This document shows, one piece after another, positions 15,489 through 22,991 of a DNA stretch of 23,231 nt; positions within the stretch are counted from its first letter, which is position 1, and the number at the start of each line of letters is the position of its first letter. The notes beneath the pieces were generated by a model. That model had not been told where the DNA came from. It saw only the letters and a list, made by a program, of their open reading frames with translations, and did not search any database. A program made the translations under genes and the position numbers. Location: NCBI GenBank assembly GCA_902836725.1, contig CADFRV010000008.1:1-23231 (forward strand), in the 5' to 3' direction. This stretch comes from Muribaculaceae bacterium. GTDB taxonomy: Bacteria; Bacteroidota; Bacteroidia; Bacteroidales; Muribaculaceae.

Positions 15489-15544
15489 GCGACGCCTCTT
15501 TTCCGCTACTTTTACGGCTTGGGGAAAAGCTGATGTCGCCTTTT
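15489..15544 (+). promoter_or_regulatory. nested hairpin in the oxidoreductase operon leader
   Basis: GCGAC (15489-15493) pairs with GTCGC (15535-15539), and inside it CTTTTCC (15498-15504) pairs with GGAAAAG (15523-15529). The structure is followed by CTTTT and lies 45 nt before the ferredoxin ATG. It begins about 5 nt after the predicted transcription start. It resembles a weak attenuator or protective 5' structure. No known riboswitch class is recognised. Confidence 0.4.
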
Positions 15545-15589
15545 ACGTGATTAAGATATATAACCGGAAAAACCAATCTTTTTACTGAC

Positions 15590-15820
15590 ATGGCTAAGAT
15601 TCACGGTGCAGTAACCATTGAGAGAGAACGATGCAAGGGGTGTGACCTTTGCGTGGTGGCATGTCCATGCGGCGTGCTGGCCCTCCAGCCAAAGGAGGTG
15701 AACGACAGGGGCTATCATTTCGCCTATCCTGCGAACGAAGAAGCCTGCATAGGGTGCGCCGCCTGCGCCATGGTGTGCCCCGATGCATGCATCGAAGTGT
15801 ACAAGGTGATAGTGAAATAA
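15590..15820 (+). CDS. 2x[4Fe-4S] ferredoxin subunit of 2-oxoacid oxidoreductase
   Basis: A 76-residue bacterial-type ferredoxin with two complete cluster motifs: C15-x2-C18-x2-C21-x3-C25-P and C53-x2-C56-x2-C59-x3-C63-P. Each cluster's fourth ligand is expected from the opposite motif. Extra cysteines C27 and C67 sit just after each CP. As first gene of the four-gene operon it is the delta (KorD/PorD/VorD-type) subunit that receives electrons from the TPP subunit and passes them to soluble ferredoxin. It is 64 nt from the next gene. The start at 15590 follows an AT-rich leader with no Shine-Dalgarno sequence, as usual in Bacteroidota. Confidence 0.92.
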   Translation: MAKIHGAVTIERERCKGCDLCVVACPCGVLALQPKEVNDRGYHFAYPANEEACIGCAACAMVCPDACIEVYKVIVK

Positions 15821-15884
15821 TCCGGAACGGGTTTAGGATCTTCCACCTCTAAATTTCTTTTAAACTTCTCAACTTCTTCATGAT

Positions 15885-16970
15885 ATGAAAGATGAAATAA
15901 AATTGATGAAGGGCAACGAGGCCATAGCCCATGCCGCGATACGCTACGGCGCCGACGGCTACTTCGGATACCCCATCACCCCCCAGAGTGAAGTGCTTGA
16001 AACCCTTGAGGCGCTTATGCCGTGGGAAACCACCGGTATGGTGGTGCTTCAGGCTGAAAGCGAGGTGTCGTCGATAAACATGGTTTATGGCGGCGCGGCT
16101 ACAGGCAAGGCCGTGATGACCTCCAGTTCGTCGCCTGGCGTGAGCCTCATGCAGGAGGGTATCTCATATCTGGCGGCATCTGAGCTGCCGGCGCTCATCG
16201 TGAATGTGATGCGCGGAGGTCCCGGTCTCGGCACCATCCACCCCTCGCAGAGCGATTATTTCCAGGCTACCAAAGGTGGAGGCCACGGAGACTACCACCT
16301 GATTGTCCTCGCACCGTCTACCGTGCAGGAAATGGCCGATTTCGTTGCGCTCGGGTTTGATCTCGCTTTCAAATACCGCACCCCGTCGATGATTCTCGCC
16401 GACGGCATTGTGGGCCAGATGATGGAAAAAGTGGTGCTCCCGCCGCAGCGTCCGCGTCGCACCGCCGAGCAGATCAAGGAGCAGTGCCCGTGGGCAGTCA
16501 CTGGCCGTGAAGGTGGCCGCAAACGCAATGTGGTAACTTCCCTGGAGCTTGACTCCGCTGTGATGGAGAAGAACAACGAGCGTTTCCAGCGCACTTACCG
16601 CGAGATAGAGAAGAACGAGGTGCGTTACGAAGCCCGATACACCGAGGATGCCGATTATCTTATCGTGGCATTCGGTTCCATAGCGCGCATATGCCTCAAA
16701 GCCATTGAGGATGCACGCAAGGAGGGAATTAAGATCGGCCTTATCCGTCCGATCACTCTTTGGCCGTTCCCGTACGACGCTATCCGCGAGGCCGCCCGCA
16801 ATGTCAGGGGCATCCTCTGTGTGGAGATCAACGCCGGCCAGATGATAGAAGATGTGCGTCTGGCGGTGAGCGACAGTGTGCCTGTATGCCATTTCGGACG
16901 CATGGGCGGTATCGTGCCGAATCCCCAGGAAGTGCTCGACGCACTGAAAAAAGATTTCATTAACAAGTAG
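15885..16970 (+). CDS. vorB: 2-oxoacid:ferredoxin oxidoreductase alpha subunit, VorB-like
   Basis: 361 residues matching the alpha subunit of oxidoreductases that oxidatively decarboxylate 2-oxoacids to acyl-CoA, CO2 and reduced ferredoxin. The first half is the pyrimidine-binding TPP domain (KGNEAIAHAAI, GYFGYPITPQSEVLE at about 26-40, QAESEVSSINMVYGGAATG, and MRGGPGLGTIHPSQSDYFQ). The second half contains the transketolase-C-like domain II (YLIVAFGSIARIC, IGLIRPITLWPFP). This compact form without the ~200-residue N-terminal gamma fusion is the type annotated as 3-methyl-2-oxobutanoate dehydrogenase VorB in Bacteroidales. That points to branched-chain 2-oxoacids (isobutyryl-, isovaleryl- or 2-methylbutyryl-CoA products), but 2-oxoglutarate cannot be excluded from sequence. 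It is separated from the next gene by 11 nt. Confidence 0.88.
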   Translation: MKDEIKLMKGNEAIAHAAIRYGADGYFGYPITPQSEVLETLEALMPWETTGMVVLQAESEVSSINMVYGGAATGKAVMTSSSSPGVSLMQEGISYLAASELPALIVNVMRGGPGLGTIHPSQSDYFQATKGGGHGDYHLIVLAPSTVQEMADFVALGFDLAFKYRTPSMILADGIVGQMMEKVVLPPQRPRRTAEQIKEQCPWAVTGREGGRKRNVVTSLELDSAVMEKNNERFQRTYREIEKNEVRYEARYTEDADYLIVAFGSIARICLKAIEDARKEGIKIGLIRPITLWPFPYDAIREAARNVRGILCVEINAGQMIEDVRLAVSDSVPVCHFGRMGGIVPNPQEVLDALKKDFINK

Positions 16971-16981
16971 ACTTTCCCAGC

Positions 16982-17755
16982 ATGAAACGCGAAGATATAA
17001 TCAAGCCTGAAAACAAGGTATATTCACGTCCGCGCCTGCTTGACGACAATATAATGCATTACTGCCCGGGATGTTCCCACGGCGTAGTACACAAGATCGT
17101 CGCCGAGGTTATTGACGAACTTGGCCTCGAGGAGCACGCCATCGGCATCGCTCCGGTAGGTTGCGCGGTGTTCGCTTACAATTACATCGACTGCGACTGG
17201 GTGGAGGCCGCCCACGGACGTGCGCCCGCGTTGGCCACAGCCGTAAGCCGTCTCAATCCCGACAAGGTGGTGTTCACCTATCAGGGTGACGGCGACCTCG
17301 CCGCCATCGGCACCGCAGAGACCATCCACGCATGCACCCGCGGTGAGAATATCGTGATCATTATGATAAACAACGGTATCTACGGTATGACCGGAGGCCA
17401 GATGTCCCCCTGTACGCTTGAGGGTGCCAAGACAGCCACGACACCTTATGGGCGCCGCGTGGATCTCAACGGTTTCCCGTTGCGTGTCGGAAATGTGGTG
17501 AGCATCCTTGACGGCACATGCTACGTGACACGCCAGGCTGTGCACACTACCGCTGCCGTGCGCAAGGCAAAAGCCGCCATACGCAAGGCTTTCCTGAACG
17601 CACGCGCCAAGAAAGGCACTTCGTTTGTGGAAATCGTGGGCACGTGCTCGTCGGGGTGGAAGATGAGCCCCGAGAAATCCAACAAATGGATGGAAGAAAA
17701 CATGTTCGCCCACTATCCTCTCGGCGATATCAAAGACACCGACAAAACTGAATGA
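16982..17755 (+). CDS. 2-oxoacid:ferredoxin oxidoreductase beta subunit, TPP-binding
   Basis: 257 residues carrying the pyrophosphate-binding TPP domain. CPGCSHG holds C28 and C31, the conserved pair near the N-terminus. IGIAPVGCAVF is followed by AAHGRAPALATA, then the metal/TPP motif GDGD (102-105) with the partner asparagine in MINNGIYGMTGGQ. With the alpha subunit it forms the active site where the 2-oxoacid is decarboxylated and CoA is acylated. It ends 3 nt before the gamma gene, which implies translational coupling. The conserved TGGQMSPC segment supports a canonical, functional enzyme. Substrate choice (VOR, KOR or IOR type) is not readable with confidence. Confidence 0.92.
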   Translation: MKREDIIKPENKVYSRPRLLDDNIMHYCPGCSHGVVHKIVAEVIDELGLEEHAIGIAPVGCAVFAYNYIDCDWVEAAHGRAPALATAVSRLNPDKVVFTYQGDGDLAAIGTAETIHACTRGENIVIIMINNGIYGMTGGQMSPCTLEGAKTATTPYGRRVDLNGFPLRVGNVVSILDGTCYVTRQAVHTTAAVRKAKAAIRKAFLNARAKKGTSFVEIVGTCSSGWKMSPEKSNKWMEENMFAHYPLGDIKDTDKTE

Positions 17756-17758
17756 ACC

Positions 17759-18295
17759 ATGAAGGATGAAATTATCATAGCCGGTTTCGGCGGACAGGGC
17801 GTGCTCTCCATGGGCAAAATCCTTGCTTATGCAGCTCTGGAAAACAATCTTGAAGTCACATGGATGCCCTCTTACGGCCCAGAACAGCGCGGCGGTACGG
17901 CAAATGTCACCGTTATCCTCAGCGACGAGCCTATCTCCTCACCGGTGCTCGACACATATGACACGGCTGTCATACTGAACCAGCAGAGCCTTGACAAATT
18001 CGAGAGCAAAGTGAAGCCGGGCGGTGTGCTCATCTATGATCCTTACGGCATACATCGCGCACCTACCCGCACCGACATAACCGTGGTGCCTGTCGACGCC
18101 ATGGAGGCCACCATTGAGATGGGGCAGGCCAAAAGCTACAACATGATCCTGCTCGGGGCATTGCTCAAAATGCGTCCCGACGTGCCCGTGGAGGCAGTGG
18201 TGCGTGGTCTTAAGAAAGCCCTTCCGGAGCGTCACCATCATCTGATACCTGTAAACGAGGCCGCTATCAGACGCGGCATGGACCTTGTGAAGTGA
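17759..18295 (+). CDS. 2-oxoacid:ferredoxin oxidoreductase gamma subunit
   Basis: 178 residues matching the POR gamma domain. The nucleotide-like loop GFGGQG (9-14) opens the protein, followed by the family signature YGPEQRGG (39-46) and the conserved TANVTVILSDEPISSP, which contact the TPP-bearing subunits. Length is normal. It is the last gene of the operon, with a 3-nt gap from the beta gene, and is followed at 31 nt by a long GC-rich hairpin. The start at 17759 gives MKDEIIIAGFGGQG, the usual N-terminus. Confidence 0.92.
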   Translation: MKDEIIIAGFGGQGVLSMGKILAYAALENNLEVTWMPSYGPEQRGGTANVTVILSDEPISSPVLDTYDTAVILNQQSLDKFESKVKPGGVLIYDPYGIHRAPTRTDITVVPVDAMEATIEMGQAKSYNMILLGALLKMRPDVPVEAVVRGLKKALPERHHHLIPVNEAAIRRGMDLVK

Positions 18296-18325
18296 GATAC
18301 TGATTTTTTCAGCATATAATAATCT

Positions 18326-18361
18326 GGCGGTGTGTCAAAATTCTGAATTTGACACACCGCC
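18326..18361 (+). terminator. hairpin terminator of the oxidoreductase operon
   Basis: A perfect 14-bp stem (GGCGGTGTGTCAAA 18326-18339 with TTTGACACACCGCC 18348-18361) has an 8-nt loop. A strong T-run is missing (TCACTTCT follows), so termination may be partial. The stem sequence is nearly repeated in the terminator at 22992-23040. Confidence 0.65.
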
Positions 18362-18418
18362 TCACTTCTATCCGGATGGGGAGGGTTTGCCTGGAAGTGT
18401 GCCCGCACTCAGGCTAGT

Positions 18419-18450
18419 GTTGCGGTGGCCAAAAAAAAATCGTAAATTTG
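18419..18450 (+). promoter_or_regulatory. promoter of the ABC exporter gene
   Basis: GTTG (18419-18422) is followed after 20 nt by TAAATTTG (18443-18450), an exact TAnnTTTG. The inferred start near 18457 leaves a ~65-nt leader. Confidence 0.65.
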
Positions 18451-18461
18451 CAACCTATTCC

Positions 18462-18508
18462 GGAATATGCCGTGGGTTTTACCTTTGACACTGGCATATT
18501 CCCGTTTT
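18462..18508 (+). promoter_or_regulatory. hairpin plus T-run in the ABC exporter leader
   Basis: A perfect 10-bp stem (GGAATATGCC 18462-18471 with GGCATATTCC 18493-18502) is followed by CG and TTTT (18505-18508). It ends 13 nt before the ATG at 18522 and starts about 5 nt after the predicted transcription start. The layout fits an attenuator or a 5' stability element. Confidence 0.45.
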
Positions 18509-18521
18509 CGCAGCATAGCAG

Positions 18522-20351
18522 ATGAAAGATTTTATCAAGATAATACGGCGTTTTGTGCCGCCATACAAGAAATATGTAATACTCAACATATTTTTCAATA
18601 TCTTAGCGTCGTTCCTTACCGTATTCTCGTTTTTCCTCATAGTGCCTATCCTGAAAATGCTTTTCAAGGTAGACGCTACCGTGCATTATACCTTTATGCC
18701 ATGGGACTGGAACCATGCGAAGGATGTTGTGCTCAACAACTTCTATTACTACATACAGGAAACGATCAATACTGCCGGTCCCACGCTGGCGCTTGCCGGT
18801 CTGGCGGCGGCCCTCGTGATCCTCACCGGTCTCAAGGTGGGAGTGACTTACCTCTGCTCGTATATAATAATCCCCATGCGTTCGGGCATAGTGCGCGATA
18901 TCCGCAACTATGTGTTTGACAAGATGGTGACACTCCCCATCTCATTTTTTACAGCAGCCCGGAAAGGGGACGTAATGGCACGCATGAGCGGCGACGTAGC
19001 CGAGATAGAGAACTCCATCATGCAGTCGCTTGACATGATGTTCAAGAACCCTATCTCCATCATCGTATATCTTACCATAATGGTGCTTCTGTCGTGGAAG
19101 CTCACGGTGTTTGTGCTTATTCTCCTTCCTCTGGCGGGAATGGTGATGGGGCGTGTGGGCAAGGCGCTCAAAAGGCAGTCGCTCGCGCAGCAGAACCAGT
19201 GGGGAGTGCTTATGTCGAACATCGAGGAGTGCCTGGGCGGCCTGCGCATTATCAAGGCCTTCAACGCCGAGGAGAAGGTGGAGGAGCGGTTCCACAGGGA
19301 GAACCAGGAGTTTTACCGCCTTTCCAACCGTATTGCCCGCAGGCAGGCGCTTGCCCATCCCATGAGTGAGTTCCTTGGCACGATAGCAGTGGCTATAGTG
19401 CTGTGGTTCGGCGGCACACTCATCCTCGGGGGTGATTCCCATATGGATGCGGCCGATTTCATTTTCTACATGACCATATTCTATTCGCTCATAAACCCCG
19501 CAAAGGATCTGAGCAAGGCTATGTATTCAATCCAGAAAGGTCTGGCCTCGATGGAACGTGTGGACAAGATACTTGCTGCCGAAAACCCTATAAAGGATCC
19601 CGCTCACCCGAAAGAGATAAAGGATCTGCAGGGACGCATTACCTACGACAACGTGACATTCTCGTATGGCGACAACGAAGTGCTCCACGATGTGAGCCTT
19701 GATGTGCCGGCGGGTGCTACTGTGGCTCTGGTGGGGCAGTCGGGATCGGGAAAATCCACTATGGCGGATCTTTTGCCCCGTTTTTACGATGTGCAGAAGG
19801 GGGCGGTTAAAGTCGACGGCGTGGATATCCGCGACATGCGGGTGCACGATCTGCGCTCTTTCATGGGTAATGTGAACCAGGAAGCTATACTTTTCAACGA
19901 CAGCTTTTACAACAACATAACTTTCGGTGTGGAAAACGCCACAATGGAGGATGTGATAAAGGCAGCCAAAGTGGCTAACGCACATGATTTCATCATGGCC
20001 TCGGAGCAGGGGTATGACACCAACATCGGTGACAGGGGATGCCGTCTGTCGGGTGGACAGCGGCAGCGTATATCCATAGCGCGCGCCATTCTCAAGAATC
20101 CTCCGCTGCTGATACTTGACGAGGCCACGTCGGCGCTTGATTCGGAAAGCGAGAAACTTGTGCAGGAGGCTTTGGAGCGTCTGATGGACGGCCGCACGAC
20201 CATTGTGATAGCCCACCGTCTCTCGACTATCAAAAACGCCGATCTGATATGTGTGCTGCATGAAGGCCGGATCGTGGAGCGGGGCACGCACGACGAGCTT
20301 CTCGCCATGAACGGATATTACCGCCATCTGGTTGATATGCAGAAATTCTGA
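18522..20351 (+). CDS. MsbA-type ABC exporter (fused membrane and ATPase half-transporter)
   Basis: 609 residues, the standard half-transporter size; works as a homodimer or heterodimer in the inner membrane. The N-terminal ~340 residues hold six predicted membrane helices (about 18-45, 85-115, two in 172-208, and two in 284-335). The ATPase domain has Walker A GQSGSGKS (405-412, K411), signature LSGGQRQR (509-516), Walker B LLILDEATSALD (D533, E534), the D-loop SALD and H-loop His565 in IAHRLS; all are intact. Bacteroidales homologues are usually annotated as lipid A/lipid-flippase-like or multidrug exporters. The cargo cannot be inferred from neighbours, since none is clearly linked. The odd acid-poor loop YTFMPWDWNHAKDV after helix 1 is a larger periplasmic loop than in E. 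coli MsbA. It is monocistronic, between its own promoter and a strong terminator. Confidence 0.9.
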   Translation: MKDFIKIIRRFVPPYKKYVILNIFFNILASFLTVFSFFLIVPILKMLFKVDATVHYTFMPWDWNHAKDVVLNNFYYYIQETINTAGPTLALAGLAAALVILTGLKVGVTYLCSYIIIPMRSGIVRDIRNYVFDKMVTLPISFFTAARKGDVMARMSGDVAEIENSIMQSLDMMFKNPISIIVYLTIMVLLSWKLTVFVLILLPLAGMVMGRVGKALKRQSLAQQNQWGVLMSNIEECLGGLRIIKAFNAEEKVEERFHRENQEFYRLSNRIARRQALAHPMSEFLGTIAVAIVLWFGGTLILGGDSHMDAADFIFYMTIFYSLINPAKDLSKAMYSIQKGLASMERVDKILAAENPIKDPAHPKEIKDLQGRITYDNVTFSYGDNEVLHDVSLDVPAGATVALVGQSGSGKSTMADLLPRFYDVQKGAVKVDGVDIRDMRVHDLRSFMGNVNQEAILFNDSFYNNITFGVENATMEDVIKAAKVANAHDFIMASEQGYDTNIGDRGCRLSGGQRQRISIARAILKNPPLLILDEATSALDSESEKLVQEALERLMDGRTTIVIAHRLSTIKNADLICVLHEGRIVERGTHDELLAMNGYYRHLVDMQKF

Positions 20352-20400
20352 CAGTCCCTGCCCCGGGCGCTATTCTTTCGTCGCCAGGGTTTGGAACAAG

Positions 20401-20472
20401 AAAAAACAGGCTGTCTCACGACAGCCTGTTTTAATTTATCTTTAACCTTAAATCTAATACCATGAAAAAACA
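20401..20472 (-). ncRNA. candidate ~70-nt small RNA
   Basis: The minus strand carries an exact -7 box TATTTTTG (20478-20485), then about 40 nt of U/A-rich, presumably unstructured sequence containing GGTATTAGATTTAAGG (20440-20455), then the perfect terminator hairpin with six U. Transcription would start near 20471. The -33 box is weak. No open frame of note lies inside. The compact promoter, single-stranded body and terminator layout is that of Bacteroidales intergenic small RNAs. It converges on the ABC exporter gene and overlaps its terminator. Confidence 0.45.
20403..20432. terminator. strong bidirectional terminator
   Basis: A perfect 13-bp stem (AAAACAGGCTGTC 20403-20415 with GACAGCCTGTTTT 20420-20432) has a 4-nt loop. 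Downstream it continues TTTTAATTT on the plus strand and T6 on the minus strand. On the plus strand it ends the ABC exporter transcript; on the minus strand it would end the candidate small RNA. Confidence 0.85.
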
Positions 20473-20623
20473 CAGTGCAAAAATAGTAACTATACCTTTA
20501 AAACATCGGGGAGTGCGGTTTGTTCGGCGGATATGTCGATTTAACGTTGTTTAACATATCGAGCGGTATTTAAACCATATATTCTCATTACCTTTATAAC
20601 AGAAAATAAAGAACATCAAACGT

Positions 20624-20661
20624 GATAACAAAGTTGCAGTAGCAATTGCGACTACGTTATC
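20624..20661 (+). other. hairpin upstream of the response regulator gene
   Basis: GATAAC (20624-20629) pairs with GTTATC (20656-20661). Then, after a 2x2 internal loop, AGTTGCA (20632-20638) pairs with TGCGACT (20647-20653, one wobble) around an 8-nt loop. It lies 46 nt before the start codon and has no T-run. It is either a 5' leader structure or an operator-like inverted repeat. Confidence 0.4.
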
Positions 20662-20707
20662 GTATGTTGATAATTCATAGGATCAATAATATTACAAACA
20701 ATCAAAT

Positions 20708-21439
20708 ATGAGAGTTCGGATACTGGTTATAGACGACGAAGAGTCCTGGTGCGAGATTCTTAAGTATAATCTTGAGAAGGAGGGCTATGAAGTGGATACC
20801 GCCGATAGTGCAGAGACCGCATTGGGTTATGATCTTTCTGTCTACAATCTGATGATAGTGGACATAATGATGGAGCGTCTGAGCGGATTCGATTTCGCCA
20901 AGCGTGTGCGCAACAACCCTGTGATCGAGAATGTGCCCATAATTTTCTGTTCCGCCCTTGACGGGGAAGACGATATGGTCATGGGGCTTAACATAGGCGC
21001 TGACGATTATATCACCAAACCGTTCAATATCGGTGAGGTCATAGCCCGAGTGCGCGCCGTATTGCGCCGTACCCAGTCGATCACACCCATAGGCTACATG
21101 CAGCAGCAACCAGTGGTTGTGGCTTCCCCGAAGCCGCATTATGAGCCGGATATCACGTTCAAAAACCTGCGTCTCGACCGCAACGAGAAGGTGTGCTATA
21201 TAAACGGAAAAGACATAGGGCTTACCAAAACAGAGTTTGATCTGCTGCATTTCTTCCTCAACCACCGCGAGCGCATACACTCACGTGCGGAAATAATGAA
21301 CCAGGTCTGGGATGCACAGGTCACGAACCGCTCCATTGATACCAATGTGGCGCGCCTGCGCAAGAAACTTGGCGTGTATGGAGAAAATATTATCACACGG
21401 TTGGGATTCGGATACGGGTTCAAAGCTGAAGTGAACTGA
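20708..21439 (+). CDS. OmpR/PhoB-family response regulator
   Basis: 243 residues. The receiver domain (about 3-122) has the acidic pair D9/D10, phospho-acceptor D52 (LMIVDIMM), S82 at the Thr/Ser switch position (IIFCSAL) and K104 (YITKPF). A linker at about 125-148 carries QQQP. The C-terminal winged-helix DNA-binding domain (about 149-243) has LTKTEFDLLHFF, the recognition-helix region NRSIDTNVARLRKKL and the wing GFGYGFKAEV. All catalytic residues are present, so normal phosphorylation-dependent DNA binding is expected. It is followed 16 nt later by its probable kinase. The gene order RR-HK and domain types are those of PhoB/PhoR-like pairs. No phosphate genes are nearby, so the regulon is unknown. 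Confidence 0.93.
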   Translation: MRVRILVIDDEESWCEILKYNLEKEGYEVDTADSAETALGYDLSVYNLMIVDIMMERLSGFDFAKRVRNNPVIENVPIIFCSALDGEDDMVMGLNIGADDYITKPFNIGEVIARVRAVLRRTQSITPIGYMQQQPVVVASPKPHYEPDITFKNLRLDRNEKVCYINGKDIGLTKTEFDLLHFFLNHRERIHSRAEIMNQVWDAQVTNRSIDTNVARLRKKLGVYGENIITRLGFGYGFKAEVN

Positions 21440-21455
21440 TAGTGCTTACAGCCGG

Positions 21456-22970
21456 ATGAAACGTCGTATAAAATATCATCTGAGGCTTTTTCTGGTTGCG
21501 GCGGCCTGTATCTGGGCTGTACTGCTTGGGTTCGCTTATCTAGTAGTGAGGGAAGAGCATAGGTTCAGACGTGAGAACATTGTGGAGCGTATTGACCTGG
21601 CAGCTTCCAGTATCGCCGACGCACAGACCTCTGTCAACGACCTGTTGCAGACGGTAGCCTTCGTAAAGAAATATCTGGATGATACCTATCTGTCTGATAT
21701 TGTCATACAGGTATATGACTTGCGCTCGCGCAGGCAGATCGCGGTAGTTGGAGAAGGGCGCTATGCAGTGCCCCAGGCAGCTTTCGAGCATGGACGTGTG
21801 AGCCAAAGCGACGGCACGCGTCTGTTACGTCTGATGGAGAAGGATCTCGGAGCTGAAAGAAAAAATTTATACTACTATTCCAGCCGTATTACGGCCGACG
21901 GCGTACTTGACATACGTGTGGCGGTGCCGCGCTCAACAAAGATCACGCAGGCTGCGTCGATCGATCCTATCATATGGATTTCAATTATGTTTGTCGGGGC
22001 GTTGGGTACTCTTCTGGCTTATATCACAACGTCCCATCAGGCCAAGAATGTGACGCTTCTGCATGATTTCGCACAGCGTGCCGCATCAGACAAGGATTTT
22101 ATTCCTATGGGAGACTTTCCTTCCGATGAGATCGGCGAGATTTCAAGACAGATTGTCGCCATTTACAATTCGCGTATGCAGGCGAATGTGAGGCGTGAGC
22201 GTGAGCATGTTATCGCCCTGAAAGCCACTCAGGACAAAAACAACATGAAAAAAATGCTCACGGATAATATCTCGCATGAGCTGAAAACGCCGATAGGAAT
22301 AATAAAGGCATACATAGAGATGCTTATCAATCAGCCGGACATGCCTGAAAAGGATCGGGCACATTTCCTTGAGAAAGCGCAGGCTAATGTGGAGCGTCTT
22401 GTGTCCATGCTTAACGACCTGTCTACGATGACACGTCTTGACGAATCAGGCAACAGCATACCTATCAAGGAGATCGATTTCCATTCCACAATATTCACAC
22501 TTGCCGACGATATAGTGAAGTCCGGTATTATACACGGCATGGATTTCCACTATAATATCCCTGTGGATTGCAATATTCTCGGTAACGAGGGGTTGCTTAA
22601 TTCGGTACTCCAGAACCTGATCAAAAACAGTGCCGCATATTCGCAAGGTACAGAAATGGGCATAGATCTTCTGGGACGCAACGACCGTTATATGACATTT
22701 GCGTTTTACGATAACGGAACCGGCGTTGGGGAAGAGCATATCCCGCATCTGTTTGACCGTTTTTACCGTGTGGATTCAGGGCGGTCACGAAAGGCGGGTG
22801 GTACCGGTCTCGGACTACCTATTGTCAAAAGCAGTATCATTACAATGGGTGGCTCCATCACAGTGCGCAACCGCAAGGGTGGGGGCCTTGAGTTCGTCTT
22901 CACTCTTCCATGTCCGCGTCCCAACAAGCAGCAGGCTGATGATGACAAGCCTGGTCAGAAGGAGGAGTGA
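21456..22970 (+). CDS. membrane sensor histidine kinase
   Basis: 504 residues. Membrane helix 1 is at about 9-31 and helix 2 at about 172-195. They enclose a ~140-residue periplasmic sensor region with no recognised domain (it contains VIQVYDLRSRRQIAVV). A HAMP-like linker (about 196-250) leads into a coiled segment rich in charged residues. The HisKA box is NISHELKTPIG with phospho-acceptor H274. The HATPase_c domain has the N box NLIKNSAAY, G1 DNGTGVGEEH, the F box LFDRFYRVD and G2 GGTGLGLPI, all intact. It autophosphorylates and passes phosphate to the regulator encoded 16 nt upstream. The ~25-residue charged C-terminal extension (PNKQQADDDKPGQKEE) is unusual but probably disordered. A strong terminator follows at 22992. 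Confidence 0.93.
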   Translation: MKRRIKYHLRLFLVAAACIWAVLLGFAYLVVREEHRFRRENIVERIDLAASSIADAQTSVNDLLQTVAFVKKYLDDTYLSDIVIQVYDLRSRRQIAVVGEGRYAVPQAAFEHGRVSQSDGTRLLRLMEKDLGAERKNLYYYSSRITADGVLDIRVAVPRSTKITQAASIDPIIWISIMFVGALGTLLAYITTSHQAKNVTLLHDFAQRAASDKDFIPMGDFPSDEIGEISRQIVAIYNSRMQANVRREREHVIALKATQDKNNMKKMLTDNISHELKTPIGIIKAYIEMLINQPDMPEKDRAHFLEKAQANVERLVSMLNDLSTMTRLDESGNSIPIKEIDFHSTIFTLADDIVKSGIIHGMDFHYNIPVDCNILGNEGLLNSVLQNLIKNSAAYSQGTEMGIDLLGRNDRYMTFAFYDNGTGVGEEHIPHLFDRFYRVDSGRSRKAGGTGLGLPIVKSSIITMGGSITVRNRKGGGLEFVFTLPCPRPNKQQADDDKPGQKEE

Positions 22971-22991
22971 CTTCCCTTCCGCAGAAATCAC

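Larger units (their letters stand above)
15159..15589. other. 431-bp divergent intergenic region
   Basis: This region separates the CotH gene (minus) from the oxidoreductase operon (plus). It holds a promoter and a palindrome for the CotH side (15225-15278), a very AT-rich stretch at about 15408-15470, the operon promoter (15447-15477) and a structured leader (15489-15544). Between 15280 and 15405 nothing beyond AT-rich sequence is recognised; short open frames there lack coding character. Confidence 0.6.
20352..20707. other. 356-bp intergenic region before the two-component operon
   Basis: It holds the bidirectional terminator (20403-20432), the candidate minus-strand small RNA (20401-20472) with its -7 box, an AT-rich stretch with repeated TTTAA motifs (about 20540-20575), and a hairpin (20624-20661) before the response regulator. 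No exact TAnnTTTG box for the plus-strand operon is present; TACCTTTA (20589-20596) is the nearest, with one mismatch and no good -33. Confidence 0.6.

Noticed and set aside
20462..20554. A 30-residue open frame starting MKKHSAKIVTIP
   Set aside because: It has no acidic residues and no promoter of its own, and the same DNA is better explained as the promoter and body of a minus-strand small RNA.
22143..22748. Overlapping minus-strand frames within the histidine kinase gene
   Set aside because: The kinase frame holds all HisKA and HATPase motifs; the antisense frames have no domain content.
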